Part shown: positions 31,395-41,605 of the stretch, piece after piece
Layout: every line of letters begins with the position of its first letter
Numbering within the stretch: position 1 is the first letter of the stretch
From: Piliocolobus tephrosceles
Lineage: Eukaryota; Chordata; Mammalia; Primates; Cercopithecidae
Direction of reading: 5' to 3'
DNA: 64,000 nt
Assembly (NCBI RefSeq): GCF_002776525.5
Contig: NC_045443.1
Span: 56,148,806-56,212,805, forward strand
Program-made: the position numbers and the translations under genes
Notes under the pieces: generated by a model
Database searches by the model: none
Seen by the model: only the letters and a program-made list of their open reading frames with translations
Told to the model about the DNA's origin: nothing

Positions 31395-32559
31395 ATAGCC
31401 TATTGCATTTTCATTTTTAGATATGTGAAAATTTCATCTTGATAATGGAAAGCTTTCTTAGAAATTACTTTTGTGAGCTTCAGTTTATTCATGTTTTCCT
31501 TATATTTCATAGTTTTAGAGTGTCATAGATTCTGATTTTTCAGACTTCAAAGGTTGCTCAGTACAGCTACCCATCCAGTTGTTTTGGAATATTCTCTACC
31601 GCATTTTTAACAAGTTGTTCTCTAGGCCCTGCTTCCCTTTCTAGCTCGAGGATAAGGAACCCAGAACCATACAAAGAACCTATTTTACCTTCTAGTGTCA
31701 ATAAGTCTTCTGTCTCTTAAGTCCAAATCTATCTCCTTTAATTTTAGTCACTAGTTCCAGGTCTCCAGCTGGAAGTAACATAAGAGCCAATTCAATTCTT
31801 GTTCCCTATCTCTGCCTCTCACCTAGTCCAAGTCAGTTATCACGACCGTGATAACCGTAACCCTCACGGTTCCCTGCTGATCAGCCCAGTTTCCTCAGCT
31901 GGGCTATTTATTTATTTATTTTTATTTTATATGGTCGCAAGTTCCTTCAACATTTTGGTTATGATTTTATTAATAGATTTTAATTTGTCTATAACAAATA
32001 ATATGATTTTTCCTTGTCAGGTAAATTGCAGAGTGGAATCCTCTGGAGGCCTCAGCTCTGAGGCAGGATGAGGAAATGGGCACTGGTAGTGGTTCAGCTG
32101 GAACTGAGAGTGGACCCCAGGCTGACTCACTTGTGTTGAGCAGTGGTCTGGAAAGGGTGCTCTGGGTGTGACTCCAGAAGAATTTGTGGTATTTTAAGAA
32201 ATGCAATCAAATGATACACAGGTGCTTAATATAAATAAACATTGATAGTTGTGGTGAACTTATTTTAACTCTTCCAAATGGATGATCGTTAATAGACAAA
32301 CCACTTAGATTTAGGAGGTCTGCATTTCCTCAGCTGCTAAATAACAGTACAGGTAGAGTCTGTGTTTTCCTATCTGAATTCCTTACCTCTAAATTTTTGT
32401 TTGCTAATATTGCCTAGTAAAGAATTATATTTCTGACCATTATCTTTTCATTCACTTATTTGCAAGTTCTTATCAGTGTCCAACAAATTGATGCATAAAC
32501 CCAGTATCATTTTTATCAGTATTCTACCATAACACTCTTTAAAATATTTCTTTGAAGTG
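31395..32559. other. Unassigned DNA
   Basis: Includes a small TTTA run (31905-31922) and the near-palindromic CACGACCGTGATAACCG at about 31840. Overlapping frames at 31799-32071 (plus) and 31970-32206 (minus) have no support. Confidence 0.45.
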
Positions 32560-32720
32560 ACACGTACTGTACATATTTATCAGGCACACAATGATACTGT
32601 GATACATGCAATGTATAGTGTTCAGATCAGGGTAATTACCATACCTATCTCAAACATTTACCTTGCTCTTAATTAGAGACTATGGTATACAAGGCATTGT
32701 GAAATTTATAATCTCAGGGT
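32560..32720 (-). repeat. L1 3' UTR fragment, antisense
   Basis: GTACATATTTATCAGGCACA, GTGATACATGCAATGTATAG, AGATCAGGGTAATTACCATA and CTCAAACATTTACCTTGC are the antisense L1MA-type 3' UTR. A younger L1PA is inserted just downstream. Confidence 0.7.
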
Positions 32721-32743
32721 ACAAGGCGTGTGCGCAGGATTTT

Positions 32744-33064
32744 TAAAAAAATTTTTTTAATTTTTTTATTATACTTTAAGTTCTAGGGTACATGTGCATA
32801 ACGTGCAGGTTTGTTACATATGTATACTTGTGCCATGTTGGTGTGCTGCACCCATCAGCTCGTCAGCACCCATCAATTCATCATTTATATCAGGTATAAC
32901 TCCCAATGCAATCCCTCCCCACTCCCCCCTCCCCATGATAGGCCCCGGTGTGTGATGTTCCCCTTCCCAAGTCCAAGTGATCTCATTGTTCAGTTCCCAC
33001 CTATGAGTGAGAACATGCGGTGTTTGGTTTTCTGTTCTTGTGATAGTTTGCTAAGAATGATGGT
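32744..33064 (-). mobile_element. L1PA 3' end, antisense, 5'-truncated, with TSD
   Basis: ATTATACTTTAAGTTCTAGG, GTACATGTGCATAACGTGC, TAGGCCCCGGTGTGTGATG and GTGAGAACATGCGGTGTTTG are the antisense L1PA 3' UTR. It is flanked by 15-bp repeats TGTGCGCAGGATTTT (32729-32743) and TGTGTGCAGGATTTT (33065-33079), differing at one CpG. Only about 320 bp was copied before reverse transcription stopped. Confidence 0.95.
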
Positions 33065-33086
33065 TGTGTGCAGGATTTTAACTCAT

Positions 33087-33112
33087 TCACACACACACAC
33101 ACACACACACAT
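33087..33112. repeat. (CA)n microsatellite
   Basis: Uninterrupted CACACA run of about 12 units. Confidence 0.95.
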
Positions 33113-33249
33113 TCACTCATGAAACAAAAAATACAGCTTATGGGATTTAGTGCATAAAAAAGAGACAAAGATGGCTTGTATCTGTCCTCCTTAAGTATCT
33201 TGCTTAATTTGAAGATTAAATGATGTAATGTATGAAAACAACATTAGCA

Positions 33250-33500
33250 AGTGTTAGCAGACACTGCAACTCACTGTGCGCCAGATTGTTCCACAAGTTT
33301 TACATGTGTTCGCTAATTTAATCTTTGTAACAAGTCTATGTGGTACATGCTAATAATATAACCAGTTTTCAAAAGGGGGAACTGAAGCATAGGGTGGCTG
33401 AATGACTTACTCAGTCATATGACTAGTCACTGGAGGAGCTAGGATTCAAATGGAGCCAGTCTACCTTAAGAATTTGTTCTCATAACCATTATACTATATT
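33250..33500 (-). repeat. MIR SINE, antisense
   Basis: CTCACTGTGCGCCAGATTG, 'ttcgctaatttaatctttgt', AAGGGGGAACTGAAGCATAG, GAATGACTTACTCAGTCATA and GAGGAGCTAGGATTCAAATG: nearly the whole MIR in reverse. Confidence 0.75.
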
Positions 33501-33879
33501 ATTACTCTTAAAAACATGTAAATATATAAATTGATCTATTCGTACAGTGTATTACCGCATCATTACAAAATGATGTATTTTGACTGAAAATGAAATTGCT
33601 GGAATTAGGCAAGTTTTGTTCATTCTGGGGCTTTATATTTACTTGACTATTTTAGTCTAAAATCAGCAAATTGGGTATGAGATGGCCACATTAAGATAGT
33701 CAAATTATTTAGTTACTAAAAAGTCCAGATTATATTCTGGATGTTTTGTACAATATTAAGATAATTTTTGTACTTGACTTTAGAAAAATACTTGGCCATA
33801 AAAAATGTTTTTCTCATACTTTTTAGGTTACCCTCTTGAAAGAAAAATAAGAAAGCACTGTTTTTTTTTTAGAACATAG
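33501..33879. other. Unassigned AT-rich DNA
   Basis: No gene or repeat recognised up to the insertion site shared by an AluYR and an L1PA. Confidence 0.5.
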
Positions 33880-33894
33880 AAATTATATTCCTTG

Positions 33895-34173
33895 CCAGGC
33901 ACGGTGGCTCAAGCCTGTAATCCCAGCACTTTGGGAGGCCGAGATGGGCGGATCACGAGGTTAGGAGTTCGAGACCATCCTGACTAACACAGTGAAACCC
34001 CATCTCTACTAAAAAATACAAAAAACTAGCCGGGCGAGGTGGCGGGCGCCTGTAGTCCCAGCTACTCGGGAGGCTGAGGCAGGAGAATGGCGTAAACCCG
34101 GAAGGCGGAGCTTTCAGTGAGCTGAGATCCGGCCACTGCACTCTAGCCTGGGCAACAGAGCGAGACTCCATCT

Positions 34174-34212
<39 letters not shown>
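33895..34212 (+). mobile_element. AluYR-type SINE, sense, with TSD
   Basis: Carries AACTAGCCGGGCGAGGTGGC and GAGATCCGGCCACTGCACTC, the cercopithecid AluYR markers, and an A-run of about 38 bases. TSD AATTATATTCCTTG at 33881-33894 and 34213-34226. The right TSD abuts the truncated 5' end of an L1PA. Confidence 0.95.
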
Positions 34213-34216
<4 letters not shown>

Positions 34217-34226
34217 ATATTCCTTG

Positions 34227-34566
34227 AGATCATGTCCTTTGCAGGGACATGGATGAAGCTAGAAGCCATCATCCTCAGCAAACTAACACAGGATCGGAAA
34301 ACCAAGCACTGCCTATTCTTATTCGTAAGTGGGAGCTGAACATTGAGAACACATGGACACAGGGGACACAGGGAGGGGAACAGCACACACTGGGGCCTGT
34401 TGGGCGTGAGGGGTAAGGGGAGGGAACTTAGGGGACAGGTCAATAGGTGCAGCACACCATCATGGCACACGGATACCTATGTAACAAACCTGCACGTTCT
34501 GCACATATATCGTGTTTTCTTTTCTTTTTTTTTTTAAAGGAGAACTGAAGAAAAAAATTAAAAACT
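34227..34566 (+). mobile_element. L1PA 3' end, sense, 5'-truncated
   Basis: AGATCATGTCCTTTGCAGGG, 'catcctcagcaaactaacac', GAACACATGGACACAGGGG, AGGTGCAGCACACCATCATG and GTAACAAACCTGCACGTTC are the L1PA ORF2 end and 3' UTR. The 3' terminus is odd: after GCACATATATCG a T-rich insert (34513-34537) precedes AGGAGAACTGAAGAAAAAAA. Probable TSD AGAAATTATATTCCTT (33877-33892) and AGAAATTGTATTCTTT (about 34567-34582). Confidence 0.9.
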
Positions 34567-34582
34567 AGAAATTGTATTCTTT

Positions 34583-35114
34583 TAATTAGAAAGTTTTGTC
34601 CCATCCTTTGATTGTTAGAGGCTTTACTTCCCAAATAAAACCAAAATATACATCATTTGCCTTAAATTCCCTTCTTATTTCTGAAATTTCTTTACTCATA
34701 GTCAGGGGATACTCCTGCTGTGAATGAAAAAAAATTTTTACTACTTTGTACCAATTTGAAAAGGAAAACTATTGGTAGAATTGGGCATCTCTCAAATTCT
34801 TCCAGTATTTATTCTTCTGACCTTGTTCTTTAAGGTCGTCAATATTTTTGGTGACATTGATAGATGAAGTAGCAGGTGATTCCCAGGGATGGATACGTTG
34901 TTCCACATCTAATTGATTGTGGCACAAAAGCCTTATGTTTCTGTCCCATGACCAAGGAGAGGTAAAGAGATTATACTCTGTGCTCTCATAATATGTGGGA
35001 AATCAGTACTGGAGAAACCATCCACCCTAGGGGTGGCTGGATAGATAGGGATTGAAAGTAGGATTGTTTATGTCTCCCTCTTAGCTTTCCTTACCAGAAC
35101 ATTAATTAGATGTG
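34583..35114. other. Unassigned DNA
   Basis: No gene or repeat recognised. Confidence 0.5.
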
Positions 35115-35400
35115 AAGCTAATAGAATACAGTATATGTTGTAGGGAAAGAATATGACCTATCATGAACGTGGGTTCTTGAATTAGATTCCTTGGGTTCAA
35201 ATAATAGTTTATTGCTTCATAGGTATGTGTCCAGAGACAAGTTACTTCATTACTCTGGGCTTTTATTTCCTTACCTACCAACCAAGCATACCAAGAGTAG
35301 CCATTTCATGGCTTATTATTGGGATTGTCAGTTAATTCTTATAAAATAGAATAGTAACTGGCACATGGCAAGCTCTCAGTAAATGTTAGTGATCACTACT
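35115..35400 (+). repeat. MIR SINE, sense
   Basis: GAATATGACCTATCATGAAC, CCTTGGGTTCAAATAATAG, GTGTCCAGAGACAAGTTACT, TTTATTTCCTTACC and GTAACTGGCACATGGCAAGC, CTCTCAGTAAATGTTAG. Near full-length MIR in sense order. Confidence 0.75.
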
Positions 35401-35439
35401 ATTGTCAACAAAGAATACTATTATTTCTTCTTTTTATGT

Positions 35440-35545
35440 CTGGCAAATTACTACTCATCCTTGAATATGCCGTTGTCTCTTCTGTGGAGTCTTCTCTGAT
35501 AGTCATTTGCTCCTCTTTGTAACTTCTATACTAAATTGTCTGCAA
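35440..35545 (+). repeat. L2 fragment, sense
   Basis: CATCCTTGAATATGCCGTTG, GTGGAGTCTTCTCTGATAGT and CTCCTCTTTGTAACTTC resemble the L2 3' part. Short. Confidence 0.4.
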
Positions 35546-36124
35546 CAGTTATAAAAAATTCTTCCAACAAGAATAAAACTTCATGGTTCACAGCAAGAAT
35601 AAAAATTCTTCCAAGAATATACTTGTTGTATATTTTTCATCTCTACTACTTGCAAACTCTCAGATATCAGAAATTTCTTAATGATGTAATTATTTTAGAA
35701 AGCAATGCTCAGCACAGAACTTACTGTATTAGGCATCTGTGATTGGTAAGTAAAAAATGAGATGATGCTGAGCTATAACATGGTCTTTGCTATATCATTG
35801 TCTATTCTTGGTTCTAAGTGTACTGCCAAGTTAAAGTTCATTGCCAGAATCCATTATTGGCAAGAGAAAGCCAACTGAATTATCGTAAACAAGGTTATCA
35901 GAGTAAAATCGAAGATATGATTTTGGAATTATTCTTACTTTTGGCAAAATGATACAAGACCATACAAATAATAAAAATTATAACTAGTTTTCCCATTTCT
36001 AATCTCAATGCTGTTGAATCATTTCTATTTAGTTCTAACAGATTATTGTTTCTAAAGCACTGCTTTTAAGATTTTTTTTCTGCTCTCAAACCTACAATGT
36101 CTTGTCATACTTAGTGAAAATTAT
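35546..36124. other. Unassigned DNA
   Basis: No gene or repeat recognised. Confidence 0.5.
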
Positions 36125-36316
36125 ACTAGCTAAAAATTTTGAGTGGTTATTTGGTACCAGGTACTCTGCTAAGCATTTCCATCTTTATCTCATATAATTA
36201 ACTCAGGTATTCTCTTAGAAAGGAAACTCAGTGAGAATGGACCCTTATCTTTTTAAGTCAATACTCTTCCCAGATTAATGCCTGATTAATGCTCTTGATG
36301 GTGTTGAATGAATAAG
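36125..36316 (-). repeat. MIR fragment, antisense
   Basis: ACCAGGTACTCTGCTAAGC, ATCTCATATAATTAACTCAG and AGAAAGGAAACTCAGTGAG follow the antisense MIR order, with strong divergence. Confidence 0.4.
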
Positions 36317-36328
36317 TTAGGCACTATT

Positions 36329-36445
36329 TATTTATTTATTTATTTTGAGACAGAATTTCGCTCTGTTGGCCAGGCTGAGTGCGGTGGCATGATCTCGCCT
36401 CACTGAAACTTCACTCCGTCTCCTGGGCTCAAGCAATTCTCCTGG
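36329..36445 (-). mobile_element. Short 5'-truncated Alu, antisense, with TSD
   Basis: Only about 117 bp: (TTTA)n tail, GAGACAGAATTTCGCTCTGT, up to CTCAAGCAATTCTCCTGG. The direct repeat TTAGGCACTATT at 36317-36328 and 36446-36457 shows it inserted at this size. It split a MIR. Confidence 0.93.
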
Positions 36446-36457
36446 TTAGGCACTATT

Positions 36458-36565
36458 ATTATTCCCTTTTTATAAATAAGAAATATAAGAAATGGAAATT
36501 GATCCAGAGAATAAAAGGCAGAGTTAGGATTTTAACATATGATGTGATCTGTCTTCCTCTTCTAC
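36458..36565 (-). repeat. MIR fragment, antisense (continuation)
   Basis: ATTATTCCCTTTTTATAAAT, GAAATTGATCCAGAGAATAA and GGCAGAGTTAGGATTTTAAC read as the antisense MIR interrupted by the truncated Alu. Confidence 0.6.
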
Positions 36566-36734
36566 AGATAAGTATTAATATCTTAAAGGTTATACTTCAC
36601 CCTTTTCGGCCTAGCATTCAAGTAAGGAGCAGCAAACTCTGATCTGCAGAAAGCTTCAGACAGGCTGCTGAAGCTTGAACTCACCAGGTCTATTTCCAGT
36701 GACAAGTGTTTGCCCTCCCTAGATCATCTTTGCA

Positions 36735-36860
36735 TTTTTACTAATTGTGTTCTATGTATTGATTTTGTCGTTCCAAATAGATTGCAGCTCTTGGAAGGCA
36801 GTGCGTTTTCCTAGTCTTTATTAGTTTTCATTGGCCTAATTCAAGTGGCTAAGCTTTATA
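36735..36860 (+). repeat. L2 3' trace, sense
   Basis: TAGATTGCAGCTCTTGGAAG followed by GCAGTGCG and AGTCTTTATTAG resembles '...gactgtaagctccttgagggcagggac...'. Weak. Confidence 0.35.
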
Positions 36861-36874
36861 TTTCTGAAACAAAT

Positions 36875-37503
36875 AAGCATTCATTCATTAAGTGAATATT
36901 TATTGAGAACACTAATTATGTGTGATTTTGGATATGAATTTGCAGCAATAATCATGAGAGGCAATGTTCTTATTTTCAAGATATTTATCTTTGAAGGCAG
37001 AAGATAAGTAATAAATATAATAAGGCAGTGATTAGGGCAATGGAGAATATAAAACTGAGGAAAGAGCTGGCAAGTGATGGCAGGTGGCAATGTTAGTTTG
37101 GTAGTGGTGGGGGCAAGGGCAGCAAGGGAAGGCGTTTCTGAGAAGACAGCACTTGAAGTGGGTCGGTGAGACGTGAAAGAGGAAGGAGGCAGTCATGAGA
37201 CAATACTCTGTCTAGGGGCAAAGGCAAGTCAAAAGATGGAAGTAAACTTGGCATGTCTGAGGAAACAGAAGGATGGCCAGTGTGGGTGGGTCATTGGAAT
37301 TGGGGGAACAGACATAGGCAGTGACCAGACTGTGTGGAACCTTTTTGGCCATGGACTATGGACCATGGACCATGGCTTTTAATTCATTAAAGTGCAGTGA
37401 AATACCATAAGAAGATGTTAAGCAGCAGAGAAAAATATCTGTTTTATATTTTGAAGGATCATTCTATTAAAACGTAATTTTAGTAGGATAAGAATGGAAG
37501 AAG
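36875..37503 (-). repeat. Long L2 LINE, antisense, first part
   Basis: TCATTCATTAAGTGAATATT at the L2 3' end, then GAAGGCGTTTCTGAGAAGAC, AAACTTGGCATGTCTGAGG, GAAGGATGGCCAGTGTGG, ATTCATTAAAGTGCAGTG and GATCATTCTATTAAAACG. The order follows the antisense L2 3' half for more than 600 bp. An Alu then splits it. Confidence 0.65.
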
Positions 37504-37514
37504 AGACAACTGTT

Positions 37515-37826
37515 TTTTGTTGTTGTTGTTTGTTTGTTTTTTGAGATGGAGTCTCACTCTGTTGCCCACATTGGAGTGAAGCGGCAGGATCTTGGCTCCC
37601 TGCAACCTCTGCCTCCCAGTTTCAAGGGATCCTCCTCCCTCAGCCCTCCTAGTAGCTGGGATTACAGGCACATGCCACCATGCCCAGCTAATTTTTGTAA
37701 TTTTAGTAGAGACGGGGTTTTGCCATGTTGGCCAAGCTGGTCTTGAACTCCTGACCTCAGGTGATCCACCCGCCTCAGCCTCCCAAAGTGCTGGGATTAA
37801 AGGTATGAATCACCACACCTGGCTAT
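37515..37826 (-). mobile_element. Alu SINE, antisense, with TSD
   Basis: TTTTTGTTGTTGTTGTTTGT tail, GAGATGGAGTCTCACTCTGT, ending ATCACCACACCTGGC. 11-bp TSD AGACAACTGTT at 37504-37514 and 37827-37837. Inserted into L2. Confidence 0.95.
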
Positions 37827-37837
37827 AGACAACTGTT

Positions 37838-38100
37838 AGTAAACAATTGTAGTAATCCAGAAGAGAGATGGTACAATGTATTTCAGGACAGAAGGGATAG
37901 AGATGGAGGGAAAAATTAAAAAAACCTCCAAAAACAAACAGAATGTAATTAGAGGAAGAGCCAATAGAATTGACTAATGAGTTTTATGTGAAAAGCGACA
38001 AAAAGAGAATTATAGATGATTTCTAGATTTTTGGCATGCAGTCTGAGTAGGCAGTGTAGCTGTTCACTGAAAAGGGGATGCCTTGGGAAGGGAGAGAGGA
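37838..38100 (-). repeat. Long L2 LINE, antisense, second part
   Basis: Continues past the Alu: TTGTAGTAATCCAGAAGAGA, GATAGAGATGGAGGG, GATGATTTCTAGATTTTTGG and GCTGTTCACTGAAAAGGG keep the order of antisense L2 ('...caatagtccaggcgagagatg...gactcccaggtttctgg...'). Confidence 0.55.
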
Positions 38101-39284
38101 TAAAAAAATTAATAGGTGGATCAAGGTATTAAAAAGATAGATCAGAAGTACCTATTTAGTTTCTTACTTATTTACCATCTTGACCCACAAAGGATTTGAA
38201 ACATTTTATAAAGGGAACATGTGTTATAAATAATGATAACATAGACATACAGAGTCAGGAAGAAGGGAAATATAAGCGGAAGTAGAAAGTCACGTACTGG
38301 GTAGAAAAAATATATGCAGGTGATTAGACTCTAAGTAGTTACTATTATTATTCAGACTTAGATTTGGCTCTGAGAAAAAACTGAGTCTTGGTCAGTTACT
38401 TAATTTTATTATCAGATCAGAGGATGCATAACTATCCTTCAGAAGAGGCAAACTTTTTCAGGCCTTAGGTTGTAAAAGAAATTCTTCACAATGAGGCTCA
38501 GAGGAGGATGCACTAGAGAATGCAGTGAGAATTCTGATTCAGTTTCAGTGAAGAGCCTTCTTAGGAAAAGACTATGCTAAATAGACATAAAATGCCTGTA
38601 GAGTAATTCAAAGGATTCAACATTTTCAATAGGACCTACACCTGAGGATTTCTTTTCTAAGCTCAAGGTCTTCTTAAGGACTTTCCTGAATGATACTGAC
38701 AGTCTTCAGTGGAAAGCTCAAGCTACCAGTCTTTTAGGTGGATTTAGCCACCATTATTAACATTAAGGCCAATGGTCTACACTAATTGCCTACTTAATGT
38801 ATGGTAATAAAGGTCTTGGTTTTTTTTCTAGAAGCTCAGAATTGATTTTGGGTTCAGATTTCTAAACCAGACTACTTTGCTTTTCTCCCTTCCCCCCTTC
38901 AATATTTTATTTTTTAAAAAATTCTTCCCATGTACCTCTAGAGACAAATTCTTTGCAGGACCATGTACTGTGGCATTTATGATGAAGAATATGCACTCCT
39001 ACAATTCTATACAGACCAGATTATCTTAAACTTTGGACCATGTTTCAAGAGACCCATTTTTATTTAGACATCTGGCTTATCTAGTAATTTTTTGAAAATT
39101 GGAGAGCAGGTCTCTGTTTCTCTGAGATAGATCTATAGAAGATTTTGTCTACAATCTGTGATTAAAGATGGAGTTAATAATTTGAACATGGAATCTTTTC
39201 TTAAAATACGTAACAAATGTAGGAAGACAAGTTTACAACGAAGTGCTCTGCTTAAAGTTCTAATGAAATTTCTTCTTATAAAAA
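38101..39284. other. Unassigned DNA
   Basis: About 1.2 kb with no gene, no frame over 60 codons and no repeat I can name. Confidence 0.5.
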
Positions 39285-39804
39285 GATTTAGGATGGTATT
39301 AGGTATTATAAGTTTTCTCCTAGAGTTTTAATAGTTTTAGATTTTACATTTAAGTCTTTAGTCCATCTTGAGTTGATTTTTTGTATGTGGTGAAAGGGAG
39401 AGGTCCAGTTTTGATCACCTGCATATGGCTGTGCAGCTCTTCCAGCACCATTTATTGAATAGGGAGTCCTTCCCTGTTTTGTTATTGTCAAAGATCAGAT
39501 GGTTGTAGATGTACTGCGGCTTTATTTCTGGGGTTCTCTAAGCTGTTCCATTAGTCTATGTGTCTATTTTGTTCTAGCACTGTGTTGTTTTCATTACTGT
39601 AGCCTAGAACTATAGTTTAAATCCAAGTGGTGTAATGTTTCTGGCTTTGTTCTTTTTGCTTAGGATTGCTTTGGGTATTTGGGCTCTTTTTTAGTTCTAT
39701 GTGAATTTTAGAATAGTTTTTTTCCCAATTCTGTAAAAAATGTTGGTACTTTGATAAATAGCATTGAATCTGTAAATTGCTATAGGCAGTATGGTCATTT
39801 CAAC
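39285..39804 (-). mobile_element. L1 ORF2 segment, inverted (5' inversion)
   Basis: Antisense L1 ORF2: GTCCATCTTGAGTTGATTTT, CAGCACCATTTATTGAATAG, GTAGCCTAGAACTATAG, CTTAGGATTGCTTTGGGTAT and GCATTGAATCTGTAAATTGC. It joins directly at about 39804 to sense ORF2 sequence that starts near the ORF2 position where the inverted piece ends. This is the signature of twin-priming. All frames are broken. Confidence 0.93.
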
Positions 39805-40705
39805 TTTAGAAGAAAACTTAAAAGAGATCATTCTGGATGGACATAGGCCCTGGCAAATATTTCATGATGGAAACTCTAAAAGCAATTGCAACAAAAACAA
39901 AAATTAACAAATGAGACCCAATTAAATTAAAGAGCTTTTGCACAGCAAAATAAATTAACAGAGCAAACAGATAACCTATAGAATGGAGGAAAATATTTGC
40001 AAACTATGCATCTGACAAAGGTCTAATATCCAGAATCTATAAGGAACTTAAACAAATTAACAAGGAAAAACAAACCCATTAAAACATGGACAAAGGACAT
40101 GAATAGACACTTCTCAAAAGAAGACACACACGGCAGCCTACAAGCATATGAAAAAATGTTCAGCATTACTAATTATTAGAGAAATGCAAATCAGAACCAC
40201 AATTGAGATACCAGTCAGAATGGCTATTATTAAAAAGTCAAGGAATAACAGATGCTGGCAAGTTTGCACAGAAAAGGGGATGCTTATACACTGCTGGTCG
40301 GAATGTAAATTAGTTTACCCACTATGGAAAGCAGTTTGGTGATTCCTCAAGGAATTTAAAACAGAGCTACCATTTGACCAAGCATTCTCATCATTGGGTA
40401 TACACCCAAAGGAATATAAATTGTTCTACCATAAAAAAACACATATGCGTATATTCATTGCAGCACTATTCATAATATCAAAGACATAGAATCAACTTAA
40501 ATTCCCATCATTGGTGGATTGGATAAAGAAAACATATACACCATGGAATACTACACAGCCATCAAAAAGATTGAGATCATGCCCTTTGCAACAACATGGA
40601 TAGAGTTGGAAGCCATTATCCTAAGTGGCTCCGAAGTAACAGAAACAGAAAACCAAATGCTACAAGTTCTCACTTACAAGTGGGAGCTAAACTAAAAAAA
40701 TAAAT
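39805..40705 (+). mobile_element. L1 ORF2 3' segment, sense part of the inverted L1
   Basis: TAGAAGAAAACTTAAAAGAG, CAAATATTTCATGATGGAAA, GAGCTTTTGCACAGCAAAAT, CAGCACTATTCATAATATC, ACACCATGGAATACTACACA and CACTTACAAGTGGGAGCTAA. It stops at the end of ORF2 in an A-rich AACTAAAAAAATAAATA, so the usual 3' UTR is absent. Stop codons and frame breaks throughout. Confidence 0.93.
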
Positions 40706-41449
40706 ATTCTATCTATATATCCAATGGAGCCTAGAAAAACAAAAAAAGGGGAAACAAAAACATGGAGTGTTCCATAGATAATACAAAATATGCCAGTAGA
40801 AATCAGCTTTAGTATAACTAAAGGAAATATGATCTATTAAATTCAAAGATCAGAAGTCAATCAGGCTGGATTTCAATACAATATTCAGTAAATTTTGGAT
40901 AATGAAGACACACTTAAAATGATGCAAAAATGTTGAAAATAATGGGATAGAAAAAGATTTTCCAGGCAACTAAGAACCATGTGCTTAAAGTAAAACAAAA
41001 CAAAAAGGTTTCAAAAAAGACAAAGAGGATCATTAGATCCAGAATTTACAGAGGCCAAGAATGCAATGATTTGGAAGGTAGATTAAAAGAACAGAACAAA
41101 TAAATAAGAGCCTGTGATGCTCTTGTAGGAGGGAAAGGAATGGGATTGAGATTTATATCTATTGGAAAAAATGATATAAGTCAGGTGAATGTACATGAAC
41201 TAATGGTGATACATGCCATGGTCAATTCTGTCCACTGATGTTCAAAAGAAGCAAAATAAAGCAAGGGGATGCGAAGGGGGGATGTGCACTTAGAAGGCCA
41301 TGGGGCTAATTAGGAAGCCCTTGGACTGTTAGGAAACTTGCCATATTATTTGTCTAACATACTGATGCAGAGATATCCTAATAACTACGTAGGGGAGTTA
41401 TATAAACGAGTGAATAAAATCAAGGACGTTGGTGTCAATGAGATGGGTT
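40706..41449. other. Unassigned A-rich DNA, possibly L1M
   Basis: Some phrases (ACACACTTAAAATGATGCAA, AAAGATTTTCCAGGCAACTA) resemble old L1 coding sequence, but the match is too weak to call. Confidence 0.35.
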
Positions 41450-41605
41450 GAAGTTCTTACTGTACCTTGTATTTGTGGTCTTGGGGGAACTGCTTAATTC
41501 AAGCTTTGGTTCTTCCTTTTTAAATGTCACATTATAGGGATGATATGAGGATGAAATGAAATAATGCATGTAAACTGTTTAGCATAGTGCTTGCCATGTG
41601 ATACT
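41450..41605 (+). repeat. MIR SINE, sense
   Basis: TGTGGTCTTGGGGGAACTGC, GATGATATGAGGATGAAATG, AATAATGCATGTAAACTG and TAGCATAGTGCTTGCCATGT follow MIR in sense order. Confidence 0.65.

Noticed and set aside
34114..34470. 118-codon minus frame with a long Phe run
   Set aside because: It is the antisense of an Alu A-tail plus L1PA 3' UTR; the Phe run is translated poly-T.
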